Shown piece by piece: positions 8,375-17,417 of a DNA stretch of 64,000 nucleotides. The translations under genes were made by a program, and so were the position numbers. Location of the stretch: positions 62,001 to 126,000 of the forward strand of contig NZ_JAKUJY010000011.1 in the NCBI RefSeq assembly GCF_022664535.1, given 5' to 3'. How positions within the stretch are numbered: position 1 is the stretch's first letter; every line of letters starts with the position of its first letter. The notes beneath the pieces are model-generated. The model was given only the letters and a program-made list of their open reading frames with translations, had not been told where the DNA came from and made no database searches. The stretch comes from Sphingobium trunci (GTDB lineage Bacteria > Pseudomonadota > Alphaproteobacteria > Sphingomonadales > Sphingomonadaceae).

Positions 8375-9903
8375 TGCAGGTGACGCTCGTTCCGGGCGCG
8401 GTTTCGCTGGAGCAATGGCGGACGATTTACGAGGGCGCGGCGGTCAAGCTGGACCCGGCGTCGGCGCCGCGCATCGCGGCGGGCGCGGCGGCGGTCGAGC
8501 GCATCCTGGCGCGGCACGAGCCGGTCTATGGCATCAACACCGGCTTTGGAAAGCTGGCGAGCGTCAGGATCGGCGACGAGGATCTGGCGACGCTCCAGCG
8601 CAATATCGTGCTCAGTCATGCGGCGGGGACGGGAACGCCCTCGCCGGTGCCGGTGGTGCGGCTGATGATGGCGCTGAAGCTTGCCAGCCTGGCGCAGGGG
8701 GCCTCGGGCATCCGGCCGCAGACGGTGGCGCTGCTGGAGGCGATGCTGGCGCGGGGGCTGACGCCGGTGGTGCCGGCGCAAGGCTCCGTGGGCGCGAGCG
8801 GGGACCTTGCCCCGCTGGCGCATATGACGGCGGCGATGATCGGCGTCGGCGCAATATCCGTGGGTGAAAAGCGCCTGCCCGCCATGGACGCGCTGGCGCA
8901 GGCGGGGCTGGCGCCGGTGGAGCTGGGCCCCAAGGAAGGGCTGGCGCTGCTCAACGGCACGCAGTTTTCGACCGCCAATGCGCTGGCGGGATTGTTCGGG
9001 GCGGACCGGCTGTTCCGCACGGCGCTGGTGACGGGCGCGCTCTCCACCGAGGCGGCCAAGGGCACCGACGCCCCCTTCGATCCGCGCATCCACAGGCTGC
9101 GGCGCCATGCCGGGCAGATCGCCGTGGGAGAGGCGCTGGCCAGCCTGATGGCGGGGTCGGCCATCCGCGCCTCGCACAAGGAGCATGACCCTCGCGTGCA
9201 GGACCCCTATTGCCTGCGCTGCCAGCCGCAGGTGATGGGCGCGGCGCTGGACGTGATGCGATCGGCCGCCGCGATGCTGGAGACGGAGGCCGATGGGGTT
9301 TCGGACAATCCGCTGATCTTTGCCGATACCGACGAGGCCTTGTCGGGCGGCAATTTCCATGCCGAGCCGGTGGCCTTCGCCGCCGACATGATCGCCATGG
9401 CGGTGTGCGAGATCGGATCGATCGCCGAGCGGCGCATCGCCATGCTGGTCGATCCGGCGCTGTCGGGTCTGCCCGCCTTCCTGACGCCTCGGCCCGGCCT
9501 CAACAGCGGTTTCATGATCCCGCAGGTGACGGCGGCGGCGCTGGTGAGCGAAAACAAGCAGCGCGCCTTTCCCGCCAGCGTCGATTCCATCCCGACCTCC
9601 GCCAATCAGGAGGATCATGTGTCGATGGCGGCCCATGGCGCGCGGCGGCTGGCGGAGATGGTCGCCAATGCCGAGGCGGTCGTCGGCATCGAATATCTGG
9701 CGGCGGCGCAGGGGTGCGATTTCCATGCGCCGCTGACCTCTTCCGAAGCGCTGGAGCGGGTCAGGGCGCGGCTGCGGGCCGACGTTCCGCATCTGGAGGA
9801 GGACCGGCATTTCCATCCCGACATGGAGGCGGCCAACCGGCTGGTCCGGTCGGGCGCGGTGATCGAGGCGGCGGGGCTGGCCCTGCCGGGCGTGCTGTCA
9901 TGA
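8371..9903 (+). CDS. hutH: Histidine ammonia-lyase HutH (MIO-containing)
   Basis: A 510-residue lyase converting L-histidine to trans-urocanate and ammonia, first step of the pathway. The cofactor-forming Ala-Ser-Gly is at residues 142-144 within [15 protein letters not shown], the same numbering as in Pseudomonas putida HAL (Ser143). Other active-site landmarks are YGINTGFGK near 53, [20 protein letters not shown] and ANQEDHVSM. The ATG at 8371 overlaps the hutI stop, with GGAGAGG upstream. It is the canonical enzyme against which the unusual paralogue at 57094-58593 can be compared. It is co-transcribed with hutI, hutG and hutU. Confidence 0.95.
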   Translation: MMQVTLVPGAVSLEQWRTIYEGAAVKLDPASAPRIAAGAAAVERILARHEPVYGINTGFGKLASVRIGDEDLATLQRNIVLSHAAGTGTPSPVPVVRLMMALKLASLAQGASGIRPQTVALLEAMLARGLTPVVPAQGSVGASGDLAPLAHMTAAMIGVGAISVGEKRLPAMDALAQAGLAPVELGPKEGLALLNGTQFSTANALAGLFGADRLFRTALVTGALSTEAAKGTDAPFDPRIHRLRRHAGQIAVGEALASLMAGSAIRASHKEHDPRVQDPYCLRCQPQVMGAALDVMRSAAAMLETEADGVSDNPLIFADTDEALSGGNFHAEPVAFAADMIAMAVCEIGSIAERRIAMLVDPALSGLPAFLTPRPGLNSGFMIPQVTAAALVSENKQRAFPASVDSIPTSANQEDHVSMAAHGARRLAEMVANAEAVVGIEYLAAAQGCDFHAPLTSSEALERVRARLRADVPHLEEDRHFHPDMEAANRLVRSGAVIEAAGLALPGVLS

Positions 9904-10709
9904 GCTGGCTGGAGGTCATTCCGGGCGAGGCGCCGCTGATCGTGGCGATGCCGCATACGGGGACCGAACTGGCCGATGCCGAAGGCGGCTTTCGATCCGC
10001 CTGGCTGGCGCGGCGCGATGCGGACTGGTGGGTGGACCGGCTGTACGGCTTTGCCCGTCTGTCGGGCGCGACCGTCGTGCGCACCGGCATCTCCCGCAGC
10101 GTCATCGATGTGAACCGCGATCCGTCCGGCGCATCCCTTTACCCGGGGATGGCGACGACGGAGCTTTGCCCGACCACGACCTTCGACGGGGAGCAGCTCT
10201 ATGCGGGTCCGGGGCCGGACGAAGCCGAGATCGCGCGGCGCACGCAGCGCTGGTTCGTGCCCTATCATGCGGCACTGACCGGGGAGATTGCGCGGCTGCG
10301 CGTGCGGCATGAACGGGTGGTGCTGTATGACGCCCATTCGATCCGCAGCCATGTGCCCCGCCTGTTCGACGGCGAACTGCCGCTGTTCAATATCGGCACT
10401 TTCGGTGGCGTCAGCTGCGCCCCTGCCCTGGCGGCGGCGGTGCAGGCGATCTGCGCCCGCACTGGACCGAGCCATGTGCTGAACGGGCGCTTCAAGGGCG
10501 GCTGGACGACGCGCAACTATGGCGAGCCGGACAAGGGCGTGCATGCGATCCAGATGGAATTGGCGATGCGCGGCTATCTGGACGAACCGGACGTGCCCGA
10601 TGAGGAAAATTGGCCGCCGGAATTCGATGCCGGGCGGGCGGCGGCGACGGTGGCCGTGCTTCGCGAGATTCTGGAGTGCTGCATCGGGTTTGCGGAGGAT
10701 GGCGGCTGA
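9900..10709 (+). CDS. hutG: N-formylglutamate deformylase HutG
   Basis: A 269-residue N-formylglutamate amidohydrolase, releasing formate and L-glutamate in the last step of the pathway. It begins [20 protein letters not shown] and contains [16 protein letters not shown] and [15 protein letters not shown], motifs of the FGase family. The ATG at 9900 overlaps the hutH stop codon (ATGA). Its partner enzyme HutF is encoded divergently. The final residues ([18 protein letters not shown]) are echoed in a relic at 50012-50179. Confidence 0.93.
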   Translation: MSWLEVIPGEAPLIVAMPHTGTELADAEGGFRSAWLARRDADWWVDRLYGFARLSGATVVRTGISRSVIDVNRDPSGASLYPGMATTELCPTTTFDGEQLYAGPGPDEAEIARRTQRWFVPYHAALTGEIARLRVRHERVVLYDAHSIRSHVPRLFDGELPLFNIGTFGGVSCAPALAAAVQAICARTGPSHVLNGRFKGGWTTRNYGEPDKGVHAIQMELAMRGYLDEPDVPDEENWPPEFDAGRAAATVAVLREILECCIGFAEDGG

Positions 10710-10745
10710 ACGGCCGGGACAGATGTTCGCGGCGCTCGCCTCCAC

Positions 10746-10781
10746 CCCCTGCCCCTGCCCCTGCCCCTGCCCCTGCCCATG
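10746..10781 (+). repeat. CCCCTG hexanucleotide tandem repeat in hutG-hutU spacer
   Basis: Five perfect CCCCTG units occupy 10746-10775 and a sixth, CCCATG, follows. The tract lies in the 105-bp spacer between hutG and hutU, 33 bases before the hutU start. It is noncoding in the preferred reading; a hutU start at 10779 would fall at its edge. Confidence 0.85.
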
Positions 10782-10814
10782 CCGTCCGCGGGAGGGACGA
10801 AGAAAGGAAATTCC

Positions 10815-12482
10815 ATGACCCGTATCGACAATAGCCGCATCATCCGTCCCGCGACCGGCACGGAACTCAGCGCGAAAAGCTGGCTGACCGAGGCGCCGCT
10901 GCGCATGCTGATGAACAATCTGCACCCCGACGTGGCCGAGCGGCCGGAGGAGCTGGTCGTCTATGGCGGGATCGGGCGGGCGGCGCGGGACTGGGAAAGC
11001 TATGACCGGATCGTCGAGACGCTGAAGCGGCTGGAGGACGACCAGACGCTGCTGGTCCAGTCGGGCAAGCCCGTCGGCGTGTTTCGCACCCATGCGGACG
11101 CGCCGCGCGTGCTGATCGCCAACAGCAACCTGGTGCCGCATTGGGCGACCTGGGACCATTTCAACGAACTCGATAAGCGCGGGCTCGCCATGTACGGGCA
11201 GATGACGGCGGGGTCGTGGATCTATATCGGCACCCAGGGCATCGTGCAGGGCACCTATGAAACGTTCGTCGAGATGGGGCGGCAGCATCATGGCGGCGAC
11301 CTTTCGGGCAAATGGCTGCTGACCGCAGGGCTGGGCGGCATGGGCGGGGCACAGCCGCTGGCGGCGGTGATGGCGGGGGCGTCCTGCCTCGCCATCGAAT
11401 GTCAGCCGAGCCGGATCGAGATGCGGTTGCGCACCGGCTATCTGGATGTGGCGGCCTCCTCGATCGAGGAGGCTCTGGCGGTGATCGAGGAGAGTTGCGC
11501 CGAGCGGAAGCCGGTTTCGGTGGGCCTGCTGGGCAATGCGGCGGAGATTGTGCCGGAACTGTACCGGCGCGGGGTGCGGCCGGACCTGCTGACGGACCAG
11601 ACCAGCGCGCATGATCCGGTGAACGGCTATCTGCCCATCGGCTGGACCGTCGCCGAGTGGACGGAGCGGCGCGAGCGGGAGCCCGAAGCGGTCGCGAAGG
11701 CCGCGAAGGCCAGCATGGCGGTGCATGTACGCGCGATGCTGGATTTTCAGGCGGCGGGCGTGCCGACCACCGACTATGGCAATAATATCCGGCAGATGGC
11801 GAAGGATGAGGGGGTCGAAAACGCCTTCGACTTTCCGGGCTTCGTGCCCGCCTATATCCGGCCGCTTTTCTGCCGGGGCGTCGGGCCGTTCCGCTGGGCG
11901 GCGCTGTCGGGCGATCCGGAGGATATCTATCGCACCGATGCCAGGGTGAAGGAGTTGCTGCCGGACGACGCGCATCTTCATCACTGGCTCGACATGGCGC
12001 GCGAGAAGATACATTTTCAGGGGCTGCCGGCACGGATCTGCTGGGTCGGGCTGGGCGACCGGCACCGGCTGGGGCTGGCCTTCAACGAAATGGTGGCGAA
12101 GGGCGAACTGAAGGCGCCGGTGGTGATCGGGCGCGATCATCTGGACAGCGGTTCCGTCGCCTCCCCCAATCGCGAGACGGAGGCGATGAAGGACGGCAGC
12201 GATGCCGTGTCCGACTGGCCCTTGCTCAACGCGCTGCTCAATACCGCTTCGGGCGCGACATGGGTGTCGCTGCATCATGGCGGGGGCGTCGGCATGGGCT
12301 ATTCGCAGCATAGTGGCATGGTGATCGTCGCGGACGGCAGCGAGGCGGCGGCGCGGCGGCTGGAGCGGGTGCTGTGGAACGACCCCGCCACCGGCGTGAT
12401 GCGCCATGCCGATGCGGGTTACGACATCGCGCGGGACTGCGCGCGGGAGAAGGGGCTGGACCTGCCGGGCATCATCGGGTGA
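10815..12482 (+). CDS. hutU: Urocanate hydratase HutU
   Basis: A 555-residue urocanase that hydrates urocanate to imidazolonepropionate using tightly bound NAD+. Recognisable blocks are [31 protein letters not shown], the nucleotide-binding [14 protein letters not shown] and [17 protein letters not shown]. The ATG at 10815 follows GAAAGGAAA; an in-frame start at 10779 overlaps the CCCCTG repeat and is less likely. It is last in hutI-H-G-U. The urocanase at 50176-51858 aligns to it without gaps from GTELSAKSW to the end, so they are recent duplicates or one was acquired from a close relative. Confidence 0.95.
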   Translation: MTRIDNSRIIRPATGTELSAKSWLTEAPLRMLMNNLHPDVAERPEELVVYGGIGRAARDWESYDRIVETLKRLEDDQTLLVQSGKPVGVFRTHADAPRVLIANSNLVPHWATWDHFNELDKRGLAMYGQMTAGSWIYIGTQGIVQGTYETFVEMGRQHHGGDLSGKWLLTAGLGGMGGAQPLAAVMAGASCLAIECQPSRIEMRLRTGYLDVAASSIEEALAVIEESCAERKPVSVGLLGNAAEIVPELYRRGVRPDLLTDQTSAHDPVNGYLPIGWTVAEWTERREREPEAVAKAAKASMAVHVRAMLDFQAAGVPTTDYGNNIRQMAKDEGVENAFDFPGFVPAYIRPLFCRGVGPFRWAALSGDPEDIYRTDARVKELLPDDAHLHHWLDMAREKIHFQGLPARICWVGLGDRHRLGLAFNEMVAKGELKAPVVIGRDHLDSGSVASPNRETEAMKDGSDAVSDWPLLNALLNTASGATWVSLHHGGGVGMGYSQHSGMVIVADGSEAAARRLERVLWNDPATGVMRHADAGYDIARDCAREKGLDLPGIIG

Positions 12483-12523
12483 GGCTGTTTCATATTATCG
12501 CATGACATGATGAGGCTGTTTCA
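12480..12523 (+). promoter_or_regulatory. 13-bp direct repeat ahead of phhA
   Basis: TGAGGCTGTTTCA occurs at 12480-12492 and again at 12511-12523, with start points 31 bases apart, close to three helical turns. The pair lies in the spacer between hutU and phhA, so it may be an activator or repressor site for the phenylalanine genes. No protein can be assigned from sequence alone. Confidence 0.45.
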
Positions 12524-12588
12524 CGAACAGGGGGTAATGGCGCGATATTGAAACCCGTTTTCCGCCCGGGCGTGCGATAAGGCTTTCC

Positions 12589-13452
12589 ATGGCCCATGCG
12601 GAACTGACATTGCCCGACGGCGCGGCTGCGGACTGGACGGTTCCGCAGGACTGGGCTGCCTATGGCCCGGCGGAACATGCGATGTGGGACCGGCTGTTCG
12701 AGCGGCAGGCGGCGATGCTGCCGGGCCGGGTGGTGCCGGAATTTCTGCAGGGGCTGGATATCCTCCGCATGACCCGGCCCGGCATCCCCGACTTTGCCGA
12801 ACTGTCCGACCGGCTGATGAAGGCGACCGGATGGCAGGTGGTGGCGGTGCCGGGGCTGGTGCCCGACCGGGTGTTTTTCGATCATCTCGCCAACCGGCGC
12901 TTCGTTGCCGGGCGTTTCATCCGCAGGCCCGAACAGATCGACTATCTGCAGGAGCCGGACGTGTTCCACGATGTGTTCGGCCATGTGCCGCTGCTGACCG
13001 ACCCGGCCTTTGCCGATTACATGCAGGCCTATGGCGAGGGCGGGCTGCGCGCCGATCATATGGGCGCGATCGACCATCTGGCGCGGCTTTACTGGTATAC
13101 GGTGGAGTTCGGGCTGATGCGGCGGGACGATGGCTTCCGGCTTTATGGGGCGGGCATCGTCTCTTCCTATGGGGAGTCGCTATTCGCGCTGGACGATGCT
13201 TCGCCCAACCGGATCGGCTTCGATCTCAAGCGGCTGATGCGGACGGAATATCGCATCGATGACTATCAGCAGAGCTATTTCGTCATCGACAGTTTCGAGG
13301 ATCTGTTGCGCAAGACTTCCGACGCGGATTTCGGACCTGTTTACCGCGAACTGGAACAGTCAAGCGATCTGGCGCCCGACGCGGTGCTGCCGGAGGACCG
13401 CATCTATCATCGCGGCACGCAGGACTATGCGCGGGCGAAGCTGGCATGCTGA
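12589..13452 (+). CDS. phhA: Phenylalanine 4-monooxygenase
   Basis: A 287-residue single-domain bacterial phenylalanine hydroxylase converting L-phenylalanine to L-tyrosine with tetrahydropterin and oxygen. The iron ligands are His127 and His132 in VFHDVFGHVP and Glu173 in WYTVEFGL, with the same spacing as the well-studied Chromobacterium enzyme (138/143/184). The protein lacks a regulatory ACT domain, as usual in bacteria. It is 48 bp upstream of hpd, suggesting one transcript that takes phenylalanine to tyrosine and, after transamination, to homogentisate. No pterin dehydratase (phhB) is adjacent. Confidence 0.95.
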   Translation: MAHAELTLPDGAAADWTVPQDWAAYGPAEHAMWDRLFERQAAMLPGRVVPEFLQGLDILRMTRPGIPDFAELSDRLMKATGWQVVAVPGLVPDRVFFDHLANRRFVAGRFIRRPEQIDYLQEPDVFHDVFGHVPLLTDPAFADYMQAYGEGGLRADHMGAIDHLARLYWYTVEFGLMRRDDGFRLYGAGIVSSYGESLFALDDASPNRIGFDLKRLMRTEYRIDDYQQSYFVIDSFEDLLRKTSDADFGPVYRELEQSSDLAPDAVLPEDRIYHRGTQDYARAKLAC

Positions 13453-13500
13453 CGTCACGGTTTTCGCGCCCTGTCGATAATATTGAAGAGGATCGCTTTC

Positions 13501-14535
13501 ATGGCTGACAATAATCCGCTGGGCCTCAACGGTTTCGAGTTCGTCGAATTCACATCCCCCGATCCCGAAGCCATGGGCGCGCAGTTCGAACAATTGGGCT
13601 TTGTGGCGTCGCACCGGCATCCGACCAAGAACATCACCCGCTACAAGCAGGGCCGCATCAACCTGATGCTGAACCGCGACGATGCCGGGCGGGTGGCGGC
13701 GTTCCGGGGCGAGCATGGTCCTTCGGCGAGCGCCATGGCGTTCCGCGTGGCCGATCCCGAAGCCGCGATGCGCTGGGCGCTGGACCATGGCGCCAAGAGG
13801 ACCGAGGAGGACGACACCGTCATCCAGGGGATTGGCGGCTCCTATCTCTATTTCATCCAGGATGGCGAGGATCTCTATGCCGACTGGGCGGAGTTTCCCG
13901 GCTGGCGCGAGGCGGAGGCGAAGACCAATGTCGGGCTGGATCTGCTTGACCACCTCACCCACAATGTCCGGCGCGGGCAGATGCGGGTGTGGAGCGAATT
14001 CTACCGCACGCTCTTCCGTTTCGAGGAGCAGAAATATTTCGACATCAAGGGGCAGGCGACCGGCCTGTTCAGCCAGGCGATGATCGCGCCCGACCATGCC
14101 ATCCGTATCCCGCTGAACGAAAGCCAGGACGACAAGAGCCAGATCGAGGAATTCATCCGCCAATATCATGGCGAGGGTATCCAGCATCTGGCGCTGACCA
14201 CCGGCAATATCTACGAGACGGTGGAGAAGCTGCGCGCGCGCGGCGTGAAGTTGCAGGACACGATCGAGACCTATTATGAATTGGTCGACAAGCGCGTGCC
14301 CGGCCATGGCGAGGATCTGGAGCGGCTGAGGAAGAATCGCATCCTGATCGACGGCAATGTCGGGGATGAGGGCATTCTGCTCCAGATCTTCACCGAAAAT
14401 ATGTTCGGGCCGATCTTTTTCGAGATCATCCAGCGCAAGGGCAATGAGGGTTTTGGCAACGGCAATTTCCAGGCGCTGTTCGAAAGTATCGAGCTGGACC
14501 AGATCCGGCGCGGGGTCATTTCCGTCGACGCCTGA
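13501..14535 (+). CDS. hpd: 4-hydroxyphenylpyruvate dioxygenase
   Basis: A 344-residue non-haem iron dioxygenase that turns 4-hydroxyphenylpyruvate into homogentisate. The 2-His-1-Glu facial triad is His151 (LLDHLTHNV), His229 (IQHLALTT) and Glu308 (PIFFEIIQRKG), in the second vicinal-oxygen-chelate half. The ATG at 13501 is chosen because GAAGAGGA precedes it; a TTG at 13483 also reads in frame. It is downstream of phhA. Homogentisate dioxygenase and later enzymes are not in the window. Confidence 0.95.
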   Translation: MADNNPLGLNGFEFVEFTSPDPEAMGAQFEQLGFVASHRHPTKNITRYKQGRINLMLNRDDAGRVAAFRGEHGPSASAMAFRVADPEAAMRWALDHGAKRTEEDDTVIQGIGGSYLYFIQDGEDLYADWAEFPGWREAEAKTNVGLDLLDHLTHNVRRGQMRVWSEFYRTLFRFEEQKYFDIKGQATGLFSQAMIAPDHAIRIPLNESQDDKSQIEEFIRQYHGEGIQHLALTTGNIYETVEKLRARGVKLQDTIETYYELVDKRVPGHGEDLERLRKNRILIDGNVGDEGILLQIFTENMFGPIFFEIIQRKGNEGFGNGNFQALFESIELDQIRRGVISVDA

Positions 14536-14590
14536 CGGGGGCGGAACTCGCTGATCACGCGCGGTTGGTGGGGTCGGGCTGGAAGCGATT

Positions 14591-15442
14591 TCAGGGCCGT
14601 TGTTCGATCCCGATCACCTGCCGGTCCCGGTCCAGCCGCAGGACCAGATCGGCCCTTTCGGGCATTTCCGCCAGGATGTGCCGCGTAATCCGCTCATAAT
14701 GCAGAACGAACCGCGCGATCTCCGCCTGGTTCATGACATGGGGGGCATGGCCGCCGCTGCCGACTTCATCGAGCAGTTGCTGCTCCTGCTGGCCGCGCCA
14801 GGTGGCGACGATCTCGAAATCGGGAGCGGCGAGGAGGATCAGCATGTCGAGTGTACCGAACAATCGCTGATAGGGTCCGGCGAGCTGGTCGTTGACGAAA
14901 TGCCGCCATGTCCCGTCCGGGTCCTCCCGCCGTTCCAGCGCGTTGACGGGTTCCCGCAGGTCCGCTGGCGCCTGCGGCAGGGCGCCGACACACCAGCCCT
15001 CCAGCAGGATGATGTCGGGCCGGGGTTCGGCGATCTTCCAGCGCTCGCGCGGAAGGCGGTCGTCCGTCGCCTTGTCGAAGAGGGGCAGCGCGATCGGATC
15101 GCCCGCGGCCGCAGCCTGCAGCAGCGACAGGCCGAGCCCGACATCGTGCGTGCCCGGCACGCCGCGAATCCGGAGCAGCGGATGCACCGTTGCGGCCAGT
15201 TCCTCCCGCGCGCGCCTTGGCAGATAGAGGTCATCGAGCCCGATCACCAGAGCGCGATATCCCCTGGCGGCCAGTTCCCCCACGAGCCGGCGCGAGATCG
15301 TCGATTTGCCTATGCCCTGCGCGCCGCACAGGCCGGCAATGACCGGGCCTTGCCGCGCCTGCGGGCTCATGGCGATGCGCCGGTCGATGAAACCGGCGAT
15401 CAGGTCGCCGGGATGAGCACCGGCCGGCTGTTCAGGCGACAC
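14591..15442 (-). CDS. P-loop kinase, D-glycerate 3-kinase-like
   Basis: A 283-residue P-loop kinase with Walker A GAQGIGKST near residue 35-43 and the DDLYLPRR segment typical of the plant/yeast-type glycerate kinase group related to phosphoribulokinase/uridine kinase. It would phosphorylate D-glycerate to 3-phosphoglycerate. The GTG at 15442 is taken as the start; it overlaps the stop of the upstream 2-hydroxyacid dehydrogenase by about 11 bp, and an ATG at 15370 is an alternative that would leave only a short lead to the P-loop. With the dehydrogenase, it suggests conversion of hydroxypyruvate to glycerate and then into glycolysis. Family assignment is reasonable; substrate is an inference. 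Confidence 0.75.
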   Translation of the reverse strand: MSPEQPAGAHPGDLIAGFIDRRIAMSPQARQGPVIAGLCGAQGIGKSTISRRLVGELAARGYRALVIGLDDLYLPRRAREELAATVHPLLRIRGVPGTHDVGLGLSLLQAAAAGDPIALPLFDKATDDRLPRERWKIAEPRPDIILLEGWCVGALPQAPADLREPVNALERREDPDGTWRHFVNDQLAGPYQRLFGTLDMLILLAAPDFEIVATWRGQQEQQLLDEVGSGGHAPHVMNQAEIARFVLHYERITRHILAEMPERADLVLRLDRDRQVIGIEQRP

Positions 15443-16397
15443 GGTCGGCCGGCTCCCGGCCGGAGACGAAGGCATCGATATTGGCCAGCGCGCGCAATCC
15501 CATGGCCGTGCGCGTCTCGATCGTGGCGCTGCCGAGATGGGGCAGCAGCACGACATTATCGAGCGCCCTGAGGCCCGGATGCACCGCAGGCTCGCGTTCA
15601 TAGACGTCCAGCCCAGCCCCCGCCAGCCGTCCTTCGCCAAGGGCGTCGGCAAGGGCGGCTTCATCGACCACCGACCCTCTCGCCGTATTGATGAGGATGG
15701 CATCCCGCTTGAGCAGGGCGATCATCTCCGCGTTCAGAAGATGATGGGTCGCCGGACCGCCGGGACATTGCAGCGACAGGACATCCACGCTCCGGAGCAG
15801 CATCGGCAGGGATTCGACATAGGTCGCATGGAGGGGATCGGAGCCATCGGGAACCGGGCGGCGGGAATGATAGCTGATCTTCATGTCCCACAGGTCACTG
15901 GCCATTCGCGCGGTCGCCTGAGCGATCCGTCCATAGCCGATCAGCCCCAGATGGGCGCCATGCAGGCTGCGGCCCATCATATGGGTCGGATGCCAGCCGG
16001 GCCAGCCGCGCGCCCGCAATTGCCGTTCGCCCTCACCGGCCCGCCGCGCCGCCATCAGCATCAGCAGGATGCCCAGTTCGGCCGTCGACTGGGTGAGGAC
16101 ATCGGGCGTGTTGGTGACGGTCACGCCCGCGGCCTTCGCCGCTTCCAGGTCGATATGCTCATGGCCGGCGCCGAAATTCGCGATCATGCGCACCCTGAGG
16201 CCGTCCACCGAAAACATGCCGGCGGTGATCCGGTCCGTGATGGTGGGGCAGAGAATGTCGAAATCCCGCATGGCCTGCGCGATCTCCGTGGGTTCGAGCG
16301 GGCGGTCCGCAGGGTCGAACGTCATGTCATGCAGTTGGGCCATCTTTTCCAGCACGGACTGCGGCCACAGCCGGGTCACCAATATCTTCCTGCGCAT
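15432..16397 (-). CDS. D-2-hydroxyacid dehydrogenase (glyoxylate/hydroxypyruvate reductase type)
   Basis: A 321-residue NAD(P)-dependent D-isomer 2-hydroxyacid dehydrogenase. The Rossmann motif is LGLIGYGRIAQATARM, the catalytic Arg lies in INTARGSVVDEAAL, and the His in LLPHLGSATIETR is the general acid. The start at ATG 16397 has GGAG eight bases upstream. It is directly upstream of, and overlapping, the glycerate-type kinase, so reduction of hydroxypyruvate or glyoxylate is the likely reaction. The promoter region contains a FadR-family half-palindromic box (16458-16468). Confidence 0.85.
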   Translation of the reverse strand: MRRKILVTRLWPQSVLEKMAQLHDMTFDPADRPLEPTEIAQAMRDFDILCPTITDRITAGMFSVDGLRVRMIANFGAGHEHIDLEAAKAAGVTVTNTPDVLTQSTAELGILLMLMAARRAGEGERQLRARGWPGWHPTHMMGRSLHGAHLGLIGYGRIAQATARMASDLWDMKISYHSRRPVPDGSDPLHATYVESLPMLLRSVDVLSLQCPGGPATHHLLNAEMIALLKRDAILINTARGSVVDEAALADALGEGRLAGAGLDVYEREPAVHPGLRALDNVVLLPHLGSATIETRTAMGLRALANIDAFVSGREPADRVA

Positions 16398-16457
16398 CGC
16401 TACCACTCCGGTCGTCGCATGCTCGATACAATTATTTTGTCTAAGTTATCAAGATTT

Positions 16458-16468
16458 TTGTATGACAA
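16458..16468. promoter_or_regulatory. Putative FadR-subfamily operator
   Basis: The minus strand reads TTGTCATACAA, a perfect fit to the TNGTNNNACNA consensus of FadR-type GntR regulators. It lies upstream of the 2-hydroxyacid dehydrogenase and just after the end of the GntR gene that could bind it. The surrounding 97-bp spacer is AT-rich, in keeping with a promoter. Confidence 0.5.
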
Positions 16469-16503
16469 GAATTGAAGAAGCTTCCCTGGCGAGGGCGTGG
16501 TGC

Positions 16504-17250
16504 TCATTCCGCGGGCGCGACACCCCTGGAACTGCGCGCCGAAACCATCGTGGTATCCATGAGCGTATTGTCGATCAGCGCCAGCATCGCTTCGCGCGCT
16601 GCGTCGGCGTCGCTGGCCGCGATCGCCCGAAAGACCCGCCAGTGATCGGGCACCGGATCGCGCGTCGCGGCCGCCTGTTGGAGGCGGAAGATCGTGGCCA
16701 GGCTTACGGCCGCGCAGATGCCTTCGCTCAGGGATGAGAGGAACGGATTTCCGCATGCGTCGATCATCGTCGAATGGAAGCGGGCATCGGCCGCCCGTCC
16801 CGCTTCCGTCGCCAGGGTCAGCGCCTCCATGCTGCCGAGCGCCGTCTCCATCATGCCGAGCTGGGTGAATGTCCTGCGCGTGGCGGCCAGGGCCGCGGCC
16901 GCCGGTTCGATGATCCGGCGCAGTTCGAAGATGCCCGCGATCAGCGCGGGGTCCGGCGTGTCGGAAAAGATCCAGGACAGGACATCGGTGTCCAGCAATT
17001 CCCATTTCGACGGGTCCGAAATGCGCGTGCCGAAGCGCGGCCGCGCATCGACCAGGCCTTTTGCGCCCAGGATCCGCACCGCCTCCCGGTAAACGGTGCG
17101 CGACACGCCATAGTGGCGGCTGGCCTCGACCTCGCCGCCCAGCAATGTCCCCGGCGCCATCTGCCCGGATACGATCGACCGGCCCAGTTCCTTCGCAATC
17201 GTGACGGGCAGGCGTTCAACCCCGATTCTGGGCGCAATCCGGTCCGAAAT
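16504..17250 (-). CDS. FadR/FCD-family GntR transcriptional regulator, with apparent ATT start
   Basis: The C-terminal part is a clear FCD ligand domain (FELRRIIEPAAAALAA, RAADARFHSTMIDACGNPFL) after the recognition helix HYGVSRTVYREAVRILGAKGL. The first in-frame ATG (17160) would delete the first helix of the winged helix. In-frame sequence continues upstream as SDRIAPRIGVERL...AKELGRSIVSGQ with no ATG, GTG or TTG. An ATT at 17250-17248 lies about 8 bases after a strong GAGGAAGGA site and would start the protein as (M)SDRIAPRIGVE, 248 residues, a normal length. So either translation starts at ATT, or the start codon is mutated, or there is a base-call error. It probably controls the flanking hydroxyacid/alcohol dehydrogenase genes. 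Confidence 0.75.
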   Translation of the reverse strand: MSDRIAPRIGVERLPVTIAKELGRSIVSGQMAPGTLLGGEVEASRHYGVSRTVYREAVRILGAKGLVDARPRFGTRISDPSKWELLDTDVLSWIFSDTPDPALIAGIFELRRIIEPAAAALAATRRTFTQLGMMETALGSMEALTLATEAGRAADARFHSTMIDACGNPFLSSLSEGICAAVSLATIFRLQQAAATRDPVPDHWRVFRAIAASDADAAREAMLALIDNTLMDTTMVSARSSRGVAPAE

Positions 17251-17417
17251 ATCTCTATCCTTCCTCGTCCCCCATGCGGCTGCTTGTGGACCATTTCGTC
17301 GCAGGTTCGAAAGGCTTTTCGCAGCGCCGGCTCGATGGGAACGGCCTAGGCCGATTCGCCGGTCCCATAAAGGCGAGAAAATCCGGGAGGCGGTTCAGCC
17401 ACCCATCCCCGTCCCGG

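Noticed and set aside
10746..10781. Possible CRISPR-like array
   Set aside because: Units are 6 bp and adjacent with no spacers; a simple tandem repeat.
9615..12407. 930-codon open frame on the minus strand opposite hutH, hutG and hutU
   Set aside because: It runs antisense to three clearly recognised hut genes and has no family motif; high GC produces long antisense frames.
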